40,581 bases of DNA from Trueperaceae bacterium (GCA_011389865.1 JAABTL010000024.1:1-40581), one strand, 5' to 3'. Shown: positions 19,410 to 29,075, counted from the stretch's first letter. Notes: a model not told the origin generated them from the letters alone. Program-made: numbers and translations.

Positions 19410-21416
19410 TCAGGCGTGCCGCTCGAACCAGTCCAGGATCAGGTCGATGCGTTGGATGCGGCGGTCGGGCCGGCCCCCGCGCGAGAGCTCGTGCCCCTCT
19501 TCCGGGAAGCGCGCCAGTCGGGTCTCGGCCCGGCCCAGCTGCTTGAGCGCGGTGAACCACTGCTCGGCCTGCTCGATCGGGCAGCGGTGGTCGTTCTCGG
19601 AGTGGATGACCAGCGTCGGGGTGACGACGTTCTCGACGTAGCGCAGCGGGCTGGCGCGCCACAGCGCCTCGAGGTCGACCCACGGCGCGGGGCCCACCTC
19701 GTTCTCGGTGAACCACGGCCCGATGTCGCTGGTGCCGTAGAACGACACCCAGTTGCTGATGCTCCGCTGCGTGACCGCGGAGCGGAAGCGCTCGGGGTGC
19801 TGGCCGACGAGCCAGTTCGTCATGAACCCGCCGTACGAGCCGCCGGTCAGGTGGACGGGCGCGTCGGGGCGCTCGTGGTGGGCCAGCGCGTGCTCGACGA
19901 CGGCCATGACGTCGTCGGCGTCGATCGTGCCGTAGCGCAGCAGCATGGCGGTCGCGTGCGCCTCGCCGAACGAGGTGCTGCCGCGCGGGTTGAGCGCCAC
20001 CACCGCGTAGCCGGCCGCCAGCAGCCGCTGGTACTCGAAGCGGAAGCCGAAGCCGTCGTTCGTGTGAGGCCCGCCGTGGACCTGGATCACGACGGCGCGG
20101 TCGCGGCGCGGCTTGGCCGGCGCGTACCACAGGTAGGCCAGCGCGGTGCCGTCGGCCGTCGAGAAGCGCCGCTCGACGGGCGCCGCGAGCCGGAAGCGCC
20201 TCGTCCAGCCGTCGTTGAGGTCGGTGAGGCGGGTCTCGTCGCCGTCGGGCGCGCGCAGGAACAACTCGCCCGGCGCCGTCGGCGTCTCGACGATCTGCAG
20301 GGCCCAGCCGTCACTCGCGTCGAAGGCGCTGACCACCCGGTCGCCGCCTCCGAGCGGCTCGACGACCGGCGATCGCCCCACGCCCACGCGCGCCAGCTGG
20401 CTGCGGCCGGTCCGGTTGAGCATGACCGTGAGCGAGCGGCCGTCGGCGCTCCAGCGCGGCGTGATCGGGTACGCGCCGCGGCGGACGTCCCCCGCGACCG
20501 TCGCGCTCGTCTCGACGTCCGGCTCGGTCAGCCGCCGCGGCGCGCCGCCGCCGCGGCGGCTGAGCCACAGCGAGGAGGAGCGGCCGAAGCCGGTCAGGTC
20601 GGAGGGCGCCAAGAACGCCAGCCTGGCGCCGTCGGGCGACCACGCCAAGTTGCCACCGCCGCGCAGCACCTCGCCCAGCAGGTCCTCCGGGTCCTCGGCC
20701 CGTTTGCGGCCCAGCCGCAGGGTCCAGAGCCGCTCCACGCCGGCATCGAACTCCGCGTCGTCGGTCGGCGCGAGGTACGCGAGCCGCCGGCCGCCGGGGG
20801 CGACCGCGATGTCGTCCGGCGCGTGTGCCAGCGTCGCCAGCTTGCGCGCCGAGCCGTCCGCCAACGCGACCTGGACGAGGTCGGCATCGGGGTCGGGGAG
20901 GAAGCCGACGCCGTCGAGCCGGTGCCAGCGGCGGTCGACGATGCGGGCGAGACCGCGCTCGACGTCCTCGTCCTTGCGCTCGCCGCGGGTCACGATGACG
21001 AGGTGCGCGTCGTCGCGCCAGGCGAAGGCGGTCACCGGGTTGGGGCCCTCGGTCAGCACGCGGGCCTCGCCGCCCTCGAGGTCGAGCACCGCCAGACGCG
21101 CCGGGATGGGGGCGCCCTTGGGGTCGCGGCCGCCGCGCAGGAAGGCGATGCGGCGGCCGTCCGGCGACCAGCGCGGCGCCCGGTCCTGCTCGCCGAAGGT
21201 CAGGGTCCTGAGGCGGGGCTCGCCCGCGTCGGCGCCGAGGTCGACGAGCGCCAACCGACTGCGGTAGCGCGGCGGCTCCTGCTTCTCCCCGGGGACGACG
21301 TCGGTGACCGTGACCACGGCCCGCGCCGGTCGCTCGCCCGCCGGCGTCGGGGCCAGCCGCGGGTCGGCGATCGACACGAGTTCGGTCAGGTGGCGGGTCT
21401 TGAGCTTGGCGGCCAT
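19410..21416 (-). CDS. S9 family prolyl oligopeptidase / acylaminoacyl-peptidase
   Basis: A 668-residue serine peptidase. The N-terminal part is a beta-propeller with TolB/WD40-like repeats (RWSPDGRRIAFLRGG, AWSPDGARLAFLAP, RWSADGRSLTVML), and the C-terminal part is an alpha/beta hydrolase. The triad is Ser527 (GGSYGGF), Asp609 (HSENDHRCP) and His642 (EEGHELSR). The oxyanion segment is QVHGGPH. No signal peptide is seen, so it is probably cytosolic and cleaves short peptides. Start ATG 21416 follows GAGGAGGAG. It lies 19 bases after rlmB and probably ends the transcript that continues from the division cluster. Confidence 0.9.
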   Translation of the reverse strand: MAAKLKTRHLTELVSIADPRLAPTPAGERPARAVVTVTDVVPGEKQEPPRYRSRLALVDLGADAGEPRLRTLTFGEQDRAPRWSPDGRRIAFLRGGRDPKGAPIPARLAVLDLEGGEARVLTEGPNPVTAFAWRDDAHLVIVTRGERKDEDVERGLARIVDRRWHRLDGVGFLPDPDADLVQVALADGSARKLATLAHAPDDIAVAPGGRRLAYLAPTDDAEFDAGVERLWTLRLGRKRAEDPEDLLGEVLRGGGNLAWSPDGARLAFLAPSDLTGFGRSSSLWLSRRGGGAPRRLTEPDVETSATVAGDVRRGAYPITPRWSADGRSLTVMLNRTGRSQLARVGVGRSPVVEPLGGGDRVVSAFDASDGWALQIVETPTAPGELFLRAPDGDETRLTDLNDGWTRRFRLAAPVERRFSTADGTALAYLWYAPAKPRRDRAVVIQVHGGPHTNDGFGFRFEYQRLLAAGYAVVALNPRGSTSFGEAHATAMLLRYGTIDADDVMAVVEHALAHHERPDAPVHLTGGSYGGFMTNWLVGQHPERFRSAVTQRSISNWVSFYGTSDIGPWFTENEVGPAPWVDLEALWRASPLRYVENVVTPTLVIHSENDHRCPIEQAEQWFTALKQLGRAETRLARFPEEGHELSRGGRPDRRIQRIDLILDWFERHA

Positions 21417-21435
21417 GGGGCTCCTCCTCGGCGGG

Positions 21436-22218
21436 TCAGCGGTGGCGGTCGGGCGCGGTGACTGTGACGCTGCCGGCGCCACGCGTGGTCCCGCCGGCGT
21501 CGCGCGCCATCAGGGCCTCGTGGACGAGCAGGGCGGCGGCGACGGAGGCGTTCAGCGCTGGGGTGCGACCGCGCAGGGGCAGCGCGACCAACTCGTCGCA
21601 GGCGGCCCGCACGATGCGCCGCATGCCCTCGCCCTCCGACCCGATCACCAGGGCGACGTCGCGGTCCCAATCGAGCTCGCGCGGACCGCGCGCGCCGTCC
21701 GCCGCCGCGCCGTACACCCACACGGCGCGCTCCTTGAGCTCGGCGAGGTAGCGCGGCAGGTTGGTCACCTGCAGCAGCGGCAGGTGGGCGGTGGCGCCGG
21801 CGGAGGTCTTCGCGACCACGGGCGAGAGCGGCGCGCTGCGGCGCGCCTCGGTGACGACGCCGTGGGCGCCGAGCGCCTCGGCGCTGCGGACGATCGCGCC
21901 GTAGTTCCGCGGATCGGTGACGTGATCGAGGCACACGAGCAGCAGCCGCTCGCCGCGCCGCCGGGCCAGCTCGAACGGCGCCTCGGGCTCGGCGAACGCG
22001 AGCTCGGCGATCTCGGCGGCCACGCCCTGGTGGTGGGTCGTGCGCAGCGCTTGGTCGAGCTCGATCCGCGGCAGGTCCTCGCTCGGGACGCCGACACGGC
22101 CGGCCTCGCGCCGGAACTCCGCGCGGGTGGCGCGCTCGATGCCGTTCGCCAGGAAGAGGCGCCGCACCTGGCCCTCGCGCAGGGCCGTCAGGACGGCTTG
22201 GCGGCCGTAGATGAGCAT
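21436..22218 (-). CDS. rlmB: TrmH/SpoU-family 23S rRNA ribose methyltransferase (RlmB)
   Basis: A 260-residue SPOUT methyltransferase. The N-terminal substrate-binding domain starts MLIYGRQAVLTALREG. The catalytic knot domain contains LDHVTDPRNYGAIVRSAEALGAHGVV, VIGSEGEGMRRIVRAACDELVALPL and ALNASVAAALLVHEAL, the three SpoU motifs. By resemblance it makes the Gm2251-type modification of 23S rRNA; a paralogous TrmH-type target cannot be excluded. It is eight bases from ribF, and its ribosome site is weak, suggesting translational coupling. Confidence 0.88.
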   Translation of the reverse strand: MLIYGRQAVLTALREGQVRRLFLANGIERATRAEFRREAGRVGVPSEDLPRIELDQALRTTHHQGVAAEIAELAFAEPEAPFELARRRGERLLLVCLDHVTDPRNYGAIVRSAEALGAHGVVTEARRSAPLSPVVAKTSAGATAHLPLLQVTNLPRYLAELKERAVWVYGAAADGARGPRELDWDRDVALVIGSEGEGMRRIVRAACDELVALPLRGRTPALNASVAAALLVHEALMARDAGGTTRGAGSVTVTAPDRHR

Positions 22219-22226
22219 GACCGAGT

Positions 22227-23267
22227 CTACGCTCGCCGCCCGCGGGGTGGCTCGTGGCCGTCCGCCTGCGGTTCGCCCCGATCAGGCGCAGAGCGACGGG
22301 CCGCGATCACCGCCCGCGCCGCCGCCGCGTCGACGGCGAGCTGGGCGCGTAGGGCGTCGAGCCCGTCGAAGCGTCGCGGCGCACGCAGGTGCTCGAGCAG
22401 GTGAACCGTGACGCGGCGGTCGTAGAGGTCGAGGCCGGTGTCGAAGAGGTGGGCCTCGAGCGCCGGTGCGCCATCCGGGAAGGTCGGGCGGGGGCCGACG
22501 TTGGCCACGCCGTCGAAGCGCCCCGCGGGCGTATCGACGACGACGGCGAAGACGCCGATCGGCAGCGCCTTGCGCGCGTCGGTGGCCACGTTGAGCGTGG
22601 GGAAGCCGATCGTCCGGCCGCGCTGATCGCCGCGGACGACGAGGCCAGTCACCCGGTAGGGGAGGCCGAGCATCTGCTCGGCGCGCGCGACGTCCGCGGC
22701 GGCCAGCGCCTCGCGGATGAGGCTCGACTTGGTCACCTCGCCCGCCGTCAGCTCCAGCGGTACCACCTCGATGTGTGGCAGCGTCGCGCGCAGCAGGTCG
22801 AGGCCGCCCGACCTCGCGCGGCCGAAGCGGAAGTCCTCGCCGACCACCACGACCGCCGGTCGTGCGGCGGCGACGGCGTCCGCGAAGACCTCGGACGGCG
22901 TGGCCGCGAAGGCGTGGTCGAAGGGGATCACCACGACCTCGGTCGCGCCGGCCTCGGTGAGGAGCGCGGCCTTCTCCGACGCGCTGGTGAGGAAGCGGGC
23001 GTCGCCGAAGAGCACCTTGGCGGGCGGGAAGAAGGAGACGGCGACCAGCGGGACGCCGAGCTCGTCGGCGCGCTCGCGGGCGCGCGACAGCAGCGCGCGG
23101 TGCCCGAGGTGGACGCCGTCGAAGTTGCCGACGGCGATCACCGTCCCGTGGCGCTCGATGCCCGCGAGGGTGCGGTGGAGCACGACCTGCTGGTCGTCGA
23201 CGGGCGGGGGCGGCAGCGGGCGGGGCGGACGCGCGCCGGGCGCGGCGTCGTCGGCGTCGGCGTTCAT
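22227..23267 (-). CDS. ribF: Bifunctional riboflavin kinase / FAD synthetase
   Basis: A 346-residue enzyme that makes FMN and FAD. The N-terminal adenylyltransferase domain has VAVGNFDGVHLGHRALL near residue 45 and later VGEDFRFG. The C-terminal flavokinase domain starts around residue 215 with GRTIGFPTLNVAT, followed by GVANVGPRPTF and the acidic-arginine segment LEAHLFD. Start ATG 23267 overlaps the NUDIX stop (ATGA). The N-terminal 25 residues are proline-rich and probably disordered. Confidence 0.93.
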   Translation of the reverse strand: MNADADDAAPGARPPRPLPPPPVDDQQVVLHRTLAGIERHGTVIAVGNFDGVHLGHRALLSRARERADELGVPLVAVSFFPPAKVLFGDARFLTSASEKAALLTEAGATEVVVIPFDHAFAATPSEVFADAVAAARPAVVVVGEDFRFGRARSGGLDLLRATLPHIEVVPLELTAGEVTKSSLIREALAAADVARAEQMLGLPYRVTGLVVRGDQRGRTIGFPTLNVATDARKALPIGVFAVVVDTPAGRFDGVANVGPRPTFPDGAPALEAHLFDTGLDLYDRRVTVHLLEHLRAPRRFDGLDALRAQLAVDAAAARAVIAARRSAPDRGEPQADGHEPPRGRRA

Positions 23268-23797
23268 CGCGGGCGTGAACCACGCGAACCGCGGTCGGCG
23301 CAAGCGTGCCTCAGGCCCAGCAGCGTCACCATGCTGGTGACGAGCTCGCCACTCGACGCGGCCCGCCAGGCGTCGTGCAGGTCGAGCCACTCGACCTCGA
23401 GGTCCTCGCCGTCTTCCGGTCGCCCCGGCGCGGGCCGCAGGCCCTTGGCCTCGAACAGGTGCACGCGCTCGTCGGTGAACCCCGGGCTGACGTAGCCGAC
23501 GGCCAGGAGCTCCAGGTCGGCCGCCAGCTGCGCCTCCTCGGCGAGCTCGCGGGCCGCGGCCGCCTCGGCGGACTCGCCGGGATCGATCAGGCCGGCGGGC
23601 AGCTCCCAGGTCGACGCGTCGACCGCGGGTCGCCGCTGCCGCACGCCGAGTACGCGACCGCGGTCGTCGACCGCCAGCACCGCGACGGCCTCGGCGTGGC
23701 GTACCACCTCCCAGCGCTCGTCGAGGATCTCGAGCTCGACGACCCGGCCACGGTAGACGCGGCGCACCGTGGGGGTCGGCGCGTCGTTCCCGCTCAC
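23264..23797 (-). CDS. NUDIX hydrolase (ADP-ribose pyrophosphatase-like)
   Basis: A 177-residue NUDIX protein. The NUDIX box is G-LIDPG-E-SAEAAAA-RELAEEAQL, matching GX5EX7REUXEEXGU except for alanine in place of the late glycine. WELPAGLID before the box and the DLEVEWLDL end resemble ADP-ribose pyrophosphatases (NudF type). The start is GTG 23797, seven bases after the ftsZ stop, giving VSGNDAPTPTVRRVYRGRV; an earlier in-frame stretch overlaps ftsZ and reads as an unstructured shadow. It links ftsZ to ribF, apparently in the same transcript. Confidence 0.88.
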   Translation of the reverse strand: MSGNDAPTPTVRRVYRGRVVELEILDERWEVVRHAEAVAVLAVDDRGRVLGVRQRRPAVDASTWELPAGLIDPGESAEAAAARELAEEAQLAADLELLAVGYVSPGFTDERVHLFEAKGLRPAPGRPEDGEDLEVEWLDLHDAWRAASSGELVTSMVTLLGLRHACADRGSRGSRPR

Positions 23798-23804
23798 GCT
23801 CGGC

Positions 23805-24866
23805 TCAGCGGTCGGTCTCGGGGTTGTAGCGCAGGAACGCCGGGATGTCGTAGTTCGAGGGGTCGTAGGTGCGCGCGCTGGCGGCCGCCCGCATGGTGCC
23901 CGGCCGCAGCACCTTGGTTCCCTGCTGCTGGTCGAAGCCCGCGGCGATGACCGTGACGCGGACCTCGTCGGCGGCGTCCTCGTCGTAGGTGACGCCGAAC
24001 AGCACGTTGGGATCGTCGACCTCGGTCGCCTCGCTGATCTTCTCGACGATCTCGTGGGCATCGAACAGCGTCAGGTCCTCGCTGCCGGTGATGTTGATGA
24101 GCAGCTGCTGTGCGCCCTGTACGCCGCGCTCGAGCAGCGGCGAGTGGGTGGCGCTGTGCGCGGCCTCCTCGGAGAGGTTCTCACCGCGCCCGGCGCCGAT
24201 GCCCATGAGCACGGTGCCGGCGCCGGAGAGGAGCGCCTTGACGTCGGCGAAGTCGACGTTGATCAGGCCGGGCACGTTGATGACGTCCGAGATGCCCCGC
24301 ACCCCGTGGTAGAGCACCCGGTCGGCGACGCGGAAGGCGTCGGTCAGCTTGACCTTGCGGTCGAGGGCCGTCATGAGCCGCTGGTTCTCGACGACGATCA
24401 GCGCGTCGACCTTGTCCTGCAGGCGTCGCAGCCCCTCTTCGGCCTGGCGCATGCGCTTGGGGCCCTCCATGAGGAAGGGCTTGGTCACGACGGCGATCGT
24501 CAACGCGCCCTGCTCGCGGGCGACCTCGGCGATGATCGGCGAGGCGCCCGTCCCGGTGCCGCCGCCCATGCCGGCCGTCAGGAACACCAGATCGGAGCCT
24601 TGCAGCGCCTCGGAGATGCGGTCGCGGTCCTCGAGGGCAGCCTGCTCGCCCACCTCCGGGTTGGCGCCCGCCCCGAGGCCCTTGGTGAGGTGGTCGCCCA
24701 TCTGGATGCGGGTCTCCGCGAGGCTGGTCGCGAGCACCTGCGCGTCGGTGTTGGCGGCAACGAACTCGACGCCGCGCAGGCCGGTCTCGATCATGCGGTT
24801 GACGGCGTTGTTGCCGGCGCCGCCGAGACCGATGACGCGGATGACGGCGTTCTCGTTCTGGCTCAT
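23805..24866 (-). CDS. ftsZ: Cell division protein FtsZ
   Basis: A 353-residue tubulin-like GTPase that forms the division ring. GGAGNNAVNRMIETGL lies near residue 15, the GTP signature GMGGGTGTGASP near 95, and the T7-loop region NVDFADVKALL near 197. The disordered linker is short, and the C-terminal peptide DIPAFLR that binds FtsA and other partners is kept just before the last eight residues (YNPETDR). It is the last classical dcw gene, 52 bases after ftsA. Confidence 0.97.
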   Translation of the reverse strand: MSQNENAVIRVIGLGGAGNNAVNRMIETGLRGVEFVAANTDAQVLATSLAETRIQMGDHLTKGLGAGANPEVGEQAALEDRDRISEALQGSDLVFLTAGMGGGTGTGASPIIAEVAREQGALTIAVVTKPFLMEGPKRMRQAEEGLRRLQDKVDALIVVENQRLMTALDRKVKLTDAFRVADRVLYHGVRGISDVINVPGLINVDFADVKALLSGAGTVLMGIGAGRGENLSEEAAHSATHSPLLERGVQGAQQLLINITGSEDLTLFDAHEIVEKISEATEVDDPNVLFGVTYDEDAADEVRVTVIAAGFDQQQGTKVLRPGTMRAAASARTYDPSNYDIPAFLRYNPETDR

Positions 24867-24918
24867 GCACCACTCCTCACGGGCTGCGGACGCGTCGCGG
24901 GGTCCACTCGCCTCGACA

Positions 24919-26151
24919 TCAGAAGAAATCCTTCAGCACGCGGCGCAGGCCGGAGAAGAGGCCGGCGCCGTTGCGTCCGTCGCGTCGGCCGGCCGCGGCG
25001 AGCGGCGCCGAGCCGTGCAGCATGCCGTAGCGCACGAGTCCCACGGCGGTGGCGTGGGCGGGGCTGGCGACGACGTCGACCAGGCCGGACACGCCCTCGG
25101 GCTTGCCGATCCTCACGGGCAGGCGGAAGCGTTCCGTGGCCACCTGGTCGAGCCCCGGCATCAGCGAGGCGCCGCCGGTGACGACGACGTTGCCGGCCAG
25201 CAGCTCGAGCGCGCCCATGCGCTGCTCGATGTTGGAGCGCACCAGGTCGAGGATCTCGACCACCCGCGGGCGGATGACCTGGGCGAGTTCGAAGGTGCTG
25301 ATCGAGGCGGTGTACGAGGGGTTGGCCACCTCGAGCACGACGTCGCGGTCGGCGAGTTCCGGGAGCGCCACGCCGTAGCGCTTCTTGACGCGTTCCGCCT
25401 CGTCGGGCGGGATGCGCAGCAGTTGGCTGATGTCCTGCGTCACGTGGTCGCCACCGAGCGGGATCACGGCCGAGTGCGCCAGCGTCCCGCGGCGGAACAC
25501 GCCGACGTCGGTGGTCCCACCGCCGATGTCGATCAGCACGGTCGTGACGTCGCGCTCACCGCGGTTGAGCACGGAGAGTCCCGACGCCAGCGCCTGGACC
25601 ACGAGCCCGTCGACGCCGGCCCCGGCGTCCTCGGCGCAGCGCCGCAGGTTGGCCAGCGGCCCCTGGGCGCCCGCGACCAGGTGGACGTCGACCTCGAGCC
25701 GCACGCCCGACATGCCGATCGGGTCCTTGATCCCGTCGTTGCCGTCGACCACGTATTCCTGCGGGATCACGTGGAGGATCTCCATGTTCGCCTCGAGCGG
25801 CACGGCCTGCGCGTTCTCGATGCAGCGGTCGACGTCGCTGCGGGTGATGTCCATCCCGCGGCGGATCGCCGCCATGCCGTGGCTGGTCAGCGCCCTCAGG
25901 TGGCTGCCCGCCACCCCGACCCAGGCGGAGTGCACCTCGACGCCGGCCACCCGTTGGGCGGCTTGGATCGACTGCCGTACCGAGGTGATCGTGCGCTCGA
26001 GGTTGACGACGACGCCCTTGCGTAGGCCGTCGCTCGGGACCGTGCCCTCGCCGATGATGTCGAGCACACCGTCGCCGGCGACCTCACCGATGACCGTGCA
26101 GATCTTGGTGGTGCCGATGTCGAGGCCGACGATGATGCGTTCGTCCGTCAT
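24919..26151 (-). CDS. ftsA: Cell division protein FtsA
   Basis: A 410-residue actin-like protein that tethers FtsZ to the membrane. Nucleotide-binding motifs are VGLDIGTTKICTVIG at the N-terminus, LIDIGGGTTDVGVF near 205 and VVVTGGASLMPGL near 340. The C-terminus GLFSGLRRVLKDFF is an amphipathic membrane-targeting helix. Start ATG 26151 overlaps the ftsQ stop (ATGA); a longer in-frame reading upstream is the shadow of ftsQ. Confidence 0.96.
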   Translation of the reverse strand: MTDERIIVGLDIGTTKICTVIGEVAGDGVLDIIGEGTVPSDGLRKGVVVNLERTITSVRQSIQAAQRVAGVEVHSAWVGVAGSHLRALTSHGMAAIRRGMDITRSDVDRCIENAQAVPLEANMEILHVIPQEYVVDGNDGIKDPIGMSGVRLEVDVHLVAGAQGPLANLRRCAEDAGAGVDGLVVQALASGLSVLNRGERDVTTVLIDIGGGTTDVGVFRRGTLAHSAVIPLGGDHVTQDISQLLRIPPDEAERVKKRYGVALPELADRDVVLEVANPSYTASISTFELAQVIRPRVVEILDLVRSNIEQRMGALELLAGNVVVTGGASLMPGLDQVATERFRLPVRIGKPEGVSGLVDVVASPAHATAVGLVRYGMLHGSAPLAAAGRRDGRNGAGLFSGLRRVLKDFF

Positions 26152-26744
26152 GGTGCGCTGCTCACTCCCCAGGGGTAGACCGCCACGCGGCTCCCACGTT
26201 GGCTCTCGAAAGCCGACCATTGCGTCCGAAGGGCGTCCACGCTCGGCGTGAAGAGCTCCACGTTCGCGAGCACGACCTCGAAGCCTTCCGGCCCGTACGT
26301 TATCACCCTCACCCCGCGACCGGCCAACATACCCAGGAGCTCCAGCGCCTCCGCGATGCGCGGCGTGCCCCAGCCCGTCACCGTCGGCAGACCCTCGAGG
26401 CGCGCGGGGTCGGCCCTTGGCAGTGCGGTGCCGTCCGCCGCCCACGCGCGTTCGCCGTCGCGGATCACCGGCTCGCGCTCCACGACCGAGATGGCGACGG
26501 CGTCGGGCCACAGGCGCGTGACGCGCGCCTGCAGCACCCACGGCTCGGCGGCCAGCGCGCGGACGCCGAAGCGCGTGACCCACAGCAGCGGGTCGCCGGG
26601 GGCGACGTTCGCGAGGCGCATGACCTCAGAGCGCGAGAGGTGCGCGTGGCCGGTCACCTCGACGGTCTCGATCGCGGGCCAGAAGCGGGTCACGACCAGC
26701 AGCGCCACGAGGAAGCCGCTCAGCGCCATCCAGAAGGCCCGCAC
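26148..26744 (-). CDS. ftsQ: Cell division protein FtsQ (POTRA domain)
   Basis: A 198-residue bitopic protein: a very short cytoplasmic end, one membrane segment (FWMALSGFLVALLVV), then a POTRA domain starting IETVEVTGHAHLSRSEVMRLANV, and the beta domain with LWPDAVAISVVEREPVI. It recruits and balances division septum proteins. The start is GTG 26744, five bases after the murB stop; the open frame upstream is a murB shadow. The short cytoplasmic part suits a Gram-negative-like or Deinococcota FtsQ. Confidence 0.88.
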   Translation of the reverse strand: MRAFWMALSGFLVALLVVTRFWPAIETVEVTGHAHLSRSEVMRLANVAPGDPLLWVTRFGVRALAAEPWVLQARVTRLWPDAVAISVVEREPVIRDGERAWAADGTALPRADPARLEGLPTVTGWGTPRIAEALELLGMLAGRGVRVITYGPEGFEVVLANVELFTPSVDALRTQWSAFESQRGSRVAVYPWGVSSAP

Positions 26745-26749
26745 CGCAC

Positions 26750-27673
26750 TCAGCCCTCGTCCGTCGAGGGTCGCGCGGCGGGACGGCCGTGGTCCCAACC
26801 GCGGGCGGCCGCTTCGCCGCCCGGGAGGCCCCAGCGGCGCCACTCGACCTCGAGCGGGACGCCGACCTCGGCGCGCACGCGTTCGAGCAGCATGGCGACG
26901 TCCGCCGCGGTCGCGTCGCCCAGGTTGACGACGAAGTTGGCGTGTTCGTGGGCGATCATCGCCCCGCCGACGCGGAGGCCCTTGAGGCCGGCGGCGTCGA
27001 TCAGCCGGCCCGCGGCGTCGCCCGGCGGGTTCTTGAAGGCGCAACCGGCGGAGCGCGCCTTCGGCTGTCCGCGGCGCGCCGCGTCGACGGCCTCCTCGGC
27101 CCGCGCCACGCGCTCGGGCGTCGACGGCGTAAGGCGCAGGTGGGCGCGCAGCACCACGGTGCCCGGCGGCAGCTCGGAGCGACGGTAGTCGAGCCCGAGG
27201 TCGGCGGCCGGGACGCGCTCGACGCGGCCGTCGAGCATCAGATCGACCTCCTGCAGCGCGTCGCCGATCTCGCCGAAGCGGGTGCCGGCGTTCATGACGA
27301 CGGCGCCGCCGAGCTGCGCCGGGATGCCGAGCACGCCCTCGAGGCCGGAGAGGCCGAGCTGCCGGGCGCGCCGCACCAGCCCGGGGAGCGGCACCGCGGC
27401 ACCGAGCCACGCGTCGCCGGCCGCGTCGAGGGCGCGTGCATCGGCGTACGCGCGCCCCAGGCGCACGACGCGCTCGGGCACGCCGCCGTCGCCGACCAGC
27501 AGGTTGGAGCCGCCGCCGAGGACCCGGAAGTCGGCCCGGGTGGCGTCGCGTACGTCGGCGTCGGCTTCGCAGGTCCAGACCTCGGCCTCGCCGCCGACCT
27601 TCAGGGTCGTCAGCGAGGCGAGCGCGAGGCGCGTCACCGTGGCGCGGGCGCGCACGGCATCAGCCTCGGGCAT
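26750..27673 (-). CDS. murB: UDP-N-acetylenolpyruvoylglucosamine reductase MurB
   Basis: A 307-residue FAD enzyme that reduces the enolpyruvyl group to give UDP-MurNAc. FAD-binding motifs are VLGGGSNLLVGDGG near 46 and GVLGIPAQLGGAVVMNAGT near 110. The catalytic segment reads RSAGCAFKNPPG, with Cys where E. coli MurB has the proton-donating Ser229; cysteine at this site is known in some MurB proteins. The ATG 27673 lies inside the 3' end of murC, 14 bases before that gene's stop ends, with GGAGGT as ribosome site. Confidence 0.94.
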   Translation of the reverse strand: MPEADAVRARATVTRLALASLTTLKVGGEAEVWTCEADADVRDATRADFRVLGGGSNLLVGDGGVPERVVRLGRAYADARALDAAGDAWLGAAVPLPGLVRRARQLGLSGLEGVLGIPAQLGGAVVMNAGTRFGEIGDALQEVDLMLDGRVERVPAADLGLDYRRSELPPGTVVLRAHLRLTPSTPERVARAEEAVDAARRGQPKARSAGCAFKNPPGDAAGRLIDAAGLKGLRVGGAMIAHEHANFVVNLGDATAADVAMLLERVRAEVGVPLEVEWRRWGLPGGEAAARGWDHGRPAARPSTDEG

Positions 27674-29075
27674 CGGGCACCTCCAGGGGCTCGCCGGTGG
27701 CGAGCGCCCGCGCGACCCGCCAGACGTCGCCGGCGCCGAGGGTGAGCACGAGGTCACCGTCGCGCAGCGTGGCGCGCAGGTGAGCGACGGCGCTCGCCAG
27801 CGTATGGCGTGCGGCCGGCGTGCCGGCCGCACGCACGCGCTCGACGATGCGGTCGACGTCCACGCCGGCGATCGGCGCCTCGCCGGCGGCGTAGACGTCG
27901 AGCACGAGCACCTCGTCGGCCAGCGCGGCGGCGTCCGCGAGCGCCGGCCACAGGCGCGCGGTTCGCACCCAGCGGTGCGGCTGCAGCACGGCGCGCACGC
28001 GGCGGCCGCTGGCTCGGGCGGCCGTGAGGGTGGCGTGCACCTCGGTGGGGTGGTGGGCGTAGTCGTCGACGATCTCGGCGCCGCCCGTCCGCCCCCACAC
28101 CTGCCAGCGGCGGCCGACGCCGGCGAAGCTCGCCAGCGCCGGCGCCAGGGCGACCGCATCGAGGCCGATGCGGTCGATGGCCGTCAGCGCGGCGGCGGCG
28201 TTGAGCACGTTGTGCAGACCCGGCACGCACAGGTCGACCTCGGCGCGCCCACCGCCGGCGAACGCGAGCGCGAAGCTGGCGCCGGCGGCACCCAGGACGA
28301 GGTCCTCGATGCGGGCGTCGGCGTCGGGGGCCAGACCGTAGCGCGTCGCCCGTGGGTGGTCGCCGAGCAGCTCGTCGAGCCCCGGCCAGTCGGCGCAGTA
28401 CACCAGCTGCGGCGCCCCGAGCGCGTAGCTGCGGGCGGCCGCCTGCAGGTCGGCGAGGCTGGCGTGGTAGTTGCGCCGCTCGTCGAACTCGCCGGCGACG
28501 TGGTCGTCCTCGAGGTTGGTCACCACCGCGACCGCGGCGCGCAGGTCGGCGAAGCCCGGGTCGGACTCGTCGACCTCGGCCGCCAGGTGGGGCCCGGCGC
28601 CGTGGCGCATGTTGCCGACGAGCCCCGGCAGCGAGGCGCCGAGCTGGATCGAGGGGTCGACCCCGGCGGCCAGCAGCAGCGTGGCGACCATGCCGGTGGT
28701 GCTGCTCTTGCCGTGCGTGCCGGTGACGCCGATCGTCTGCCGGCGCGCGAACAGGTCGCCGAGCAGGCCGATGCGCGGGCGCACCGTCACGCCGCGTTCG
28801 CGCGCGCGCAGCACCTCCGGGTGGTCGCGCGGCACGGCCATCGTCGTCACCAGGACGTCGGTCTCGCGTTCGACGTGGGCGGGGTCGTGGCCGACGGCGA
28901 CGGGGATGCCGTCGGCGCGCAGGGCCGCCTGGGCGGGCCCGTCGGCCACGTCGCAGCCGCTGACGGCGAAGCCCTCGGCGCGGTACCAGCGGGCGAGGCC
29001 CTGCATGCTGACGCCGCCGATGCCCATGAAATGGACGCGCTGGGCGGTGGGGTCGCGGTCGTCGGTGTCGTTCAT
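27660..29075 (-). CDS. murC: UDP-N-acetylmuramate-L-alanine ligase MurC
   Basis: A 471-residue Mur ligase adding the first amino acid of the peptide stem. The N-terminal Rossmann part starts VHFMGIGGVSMQGLARW. The ATP loop is GVTGTHGKSSTTGM, followed by the central LEDDHVA and the C-terminal VDDYAHHPTEV. The start ATG 29075 shares one base with the murG stop (TGATG). A much longer open frame extends upstream across murG but is a codon-bias shadow. Confidence 0.95.
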   Translation of the reverse strand: MNDTDDRDPTAQRVHFMGIGGVSMQGLARWYRAEGFAVSGCDVADGPAQAALRADGIPVAVGHDPAHVERETDVLVTTMAVPRDHPEVLRARERGVTVRPRIGLLGDLFARRQTIGVTGTHGKSSTTGMVATLLLAAGVDPSIQLGASLPGLVGNMRHGAGPHLAAEVDESDPGFADLRAAVAVVTNLEDDHVAGEFDERRNYHASLADLQAAARSYALGAPQLVYCADWPGLDELLGDHPRATRYGLAPDADARIEDLVLGAAGASFALAFAGGGRAEVDLCVPGLHNVLNAAAALTAIDRIGLDAVALAPALASFAGVGRRWQVWGRTGGAEIVDDYAHHPTEVHATLTAARASGRRVRAVLQPHRWVRTARLWPALADAAALADEVLVLDVYAAGEAPIAGVDVDRIVERVRAAGTPAARHTLASAVAHLRATLRDGDLVLTLGAGDVWRVARALATGEPLEVPDARG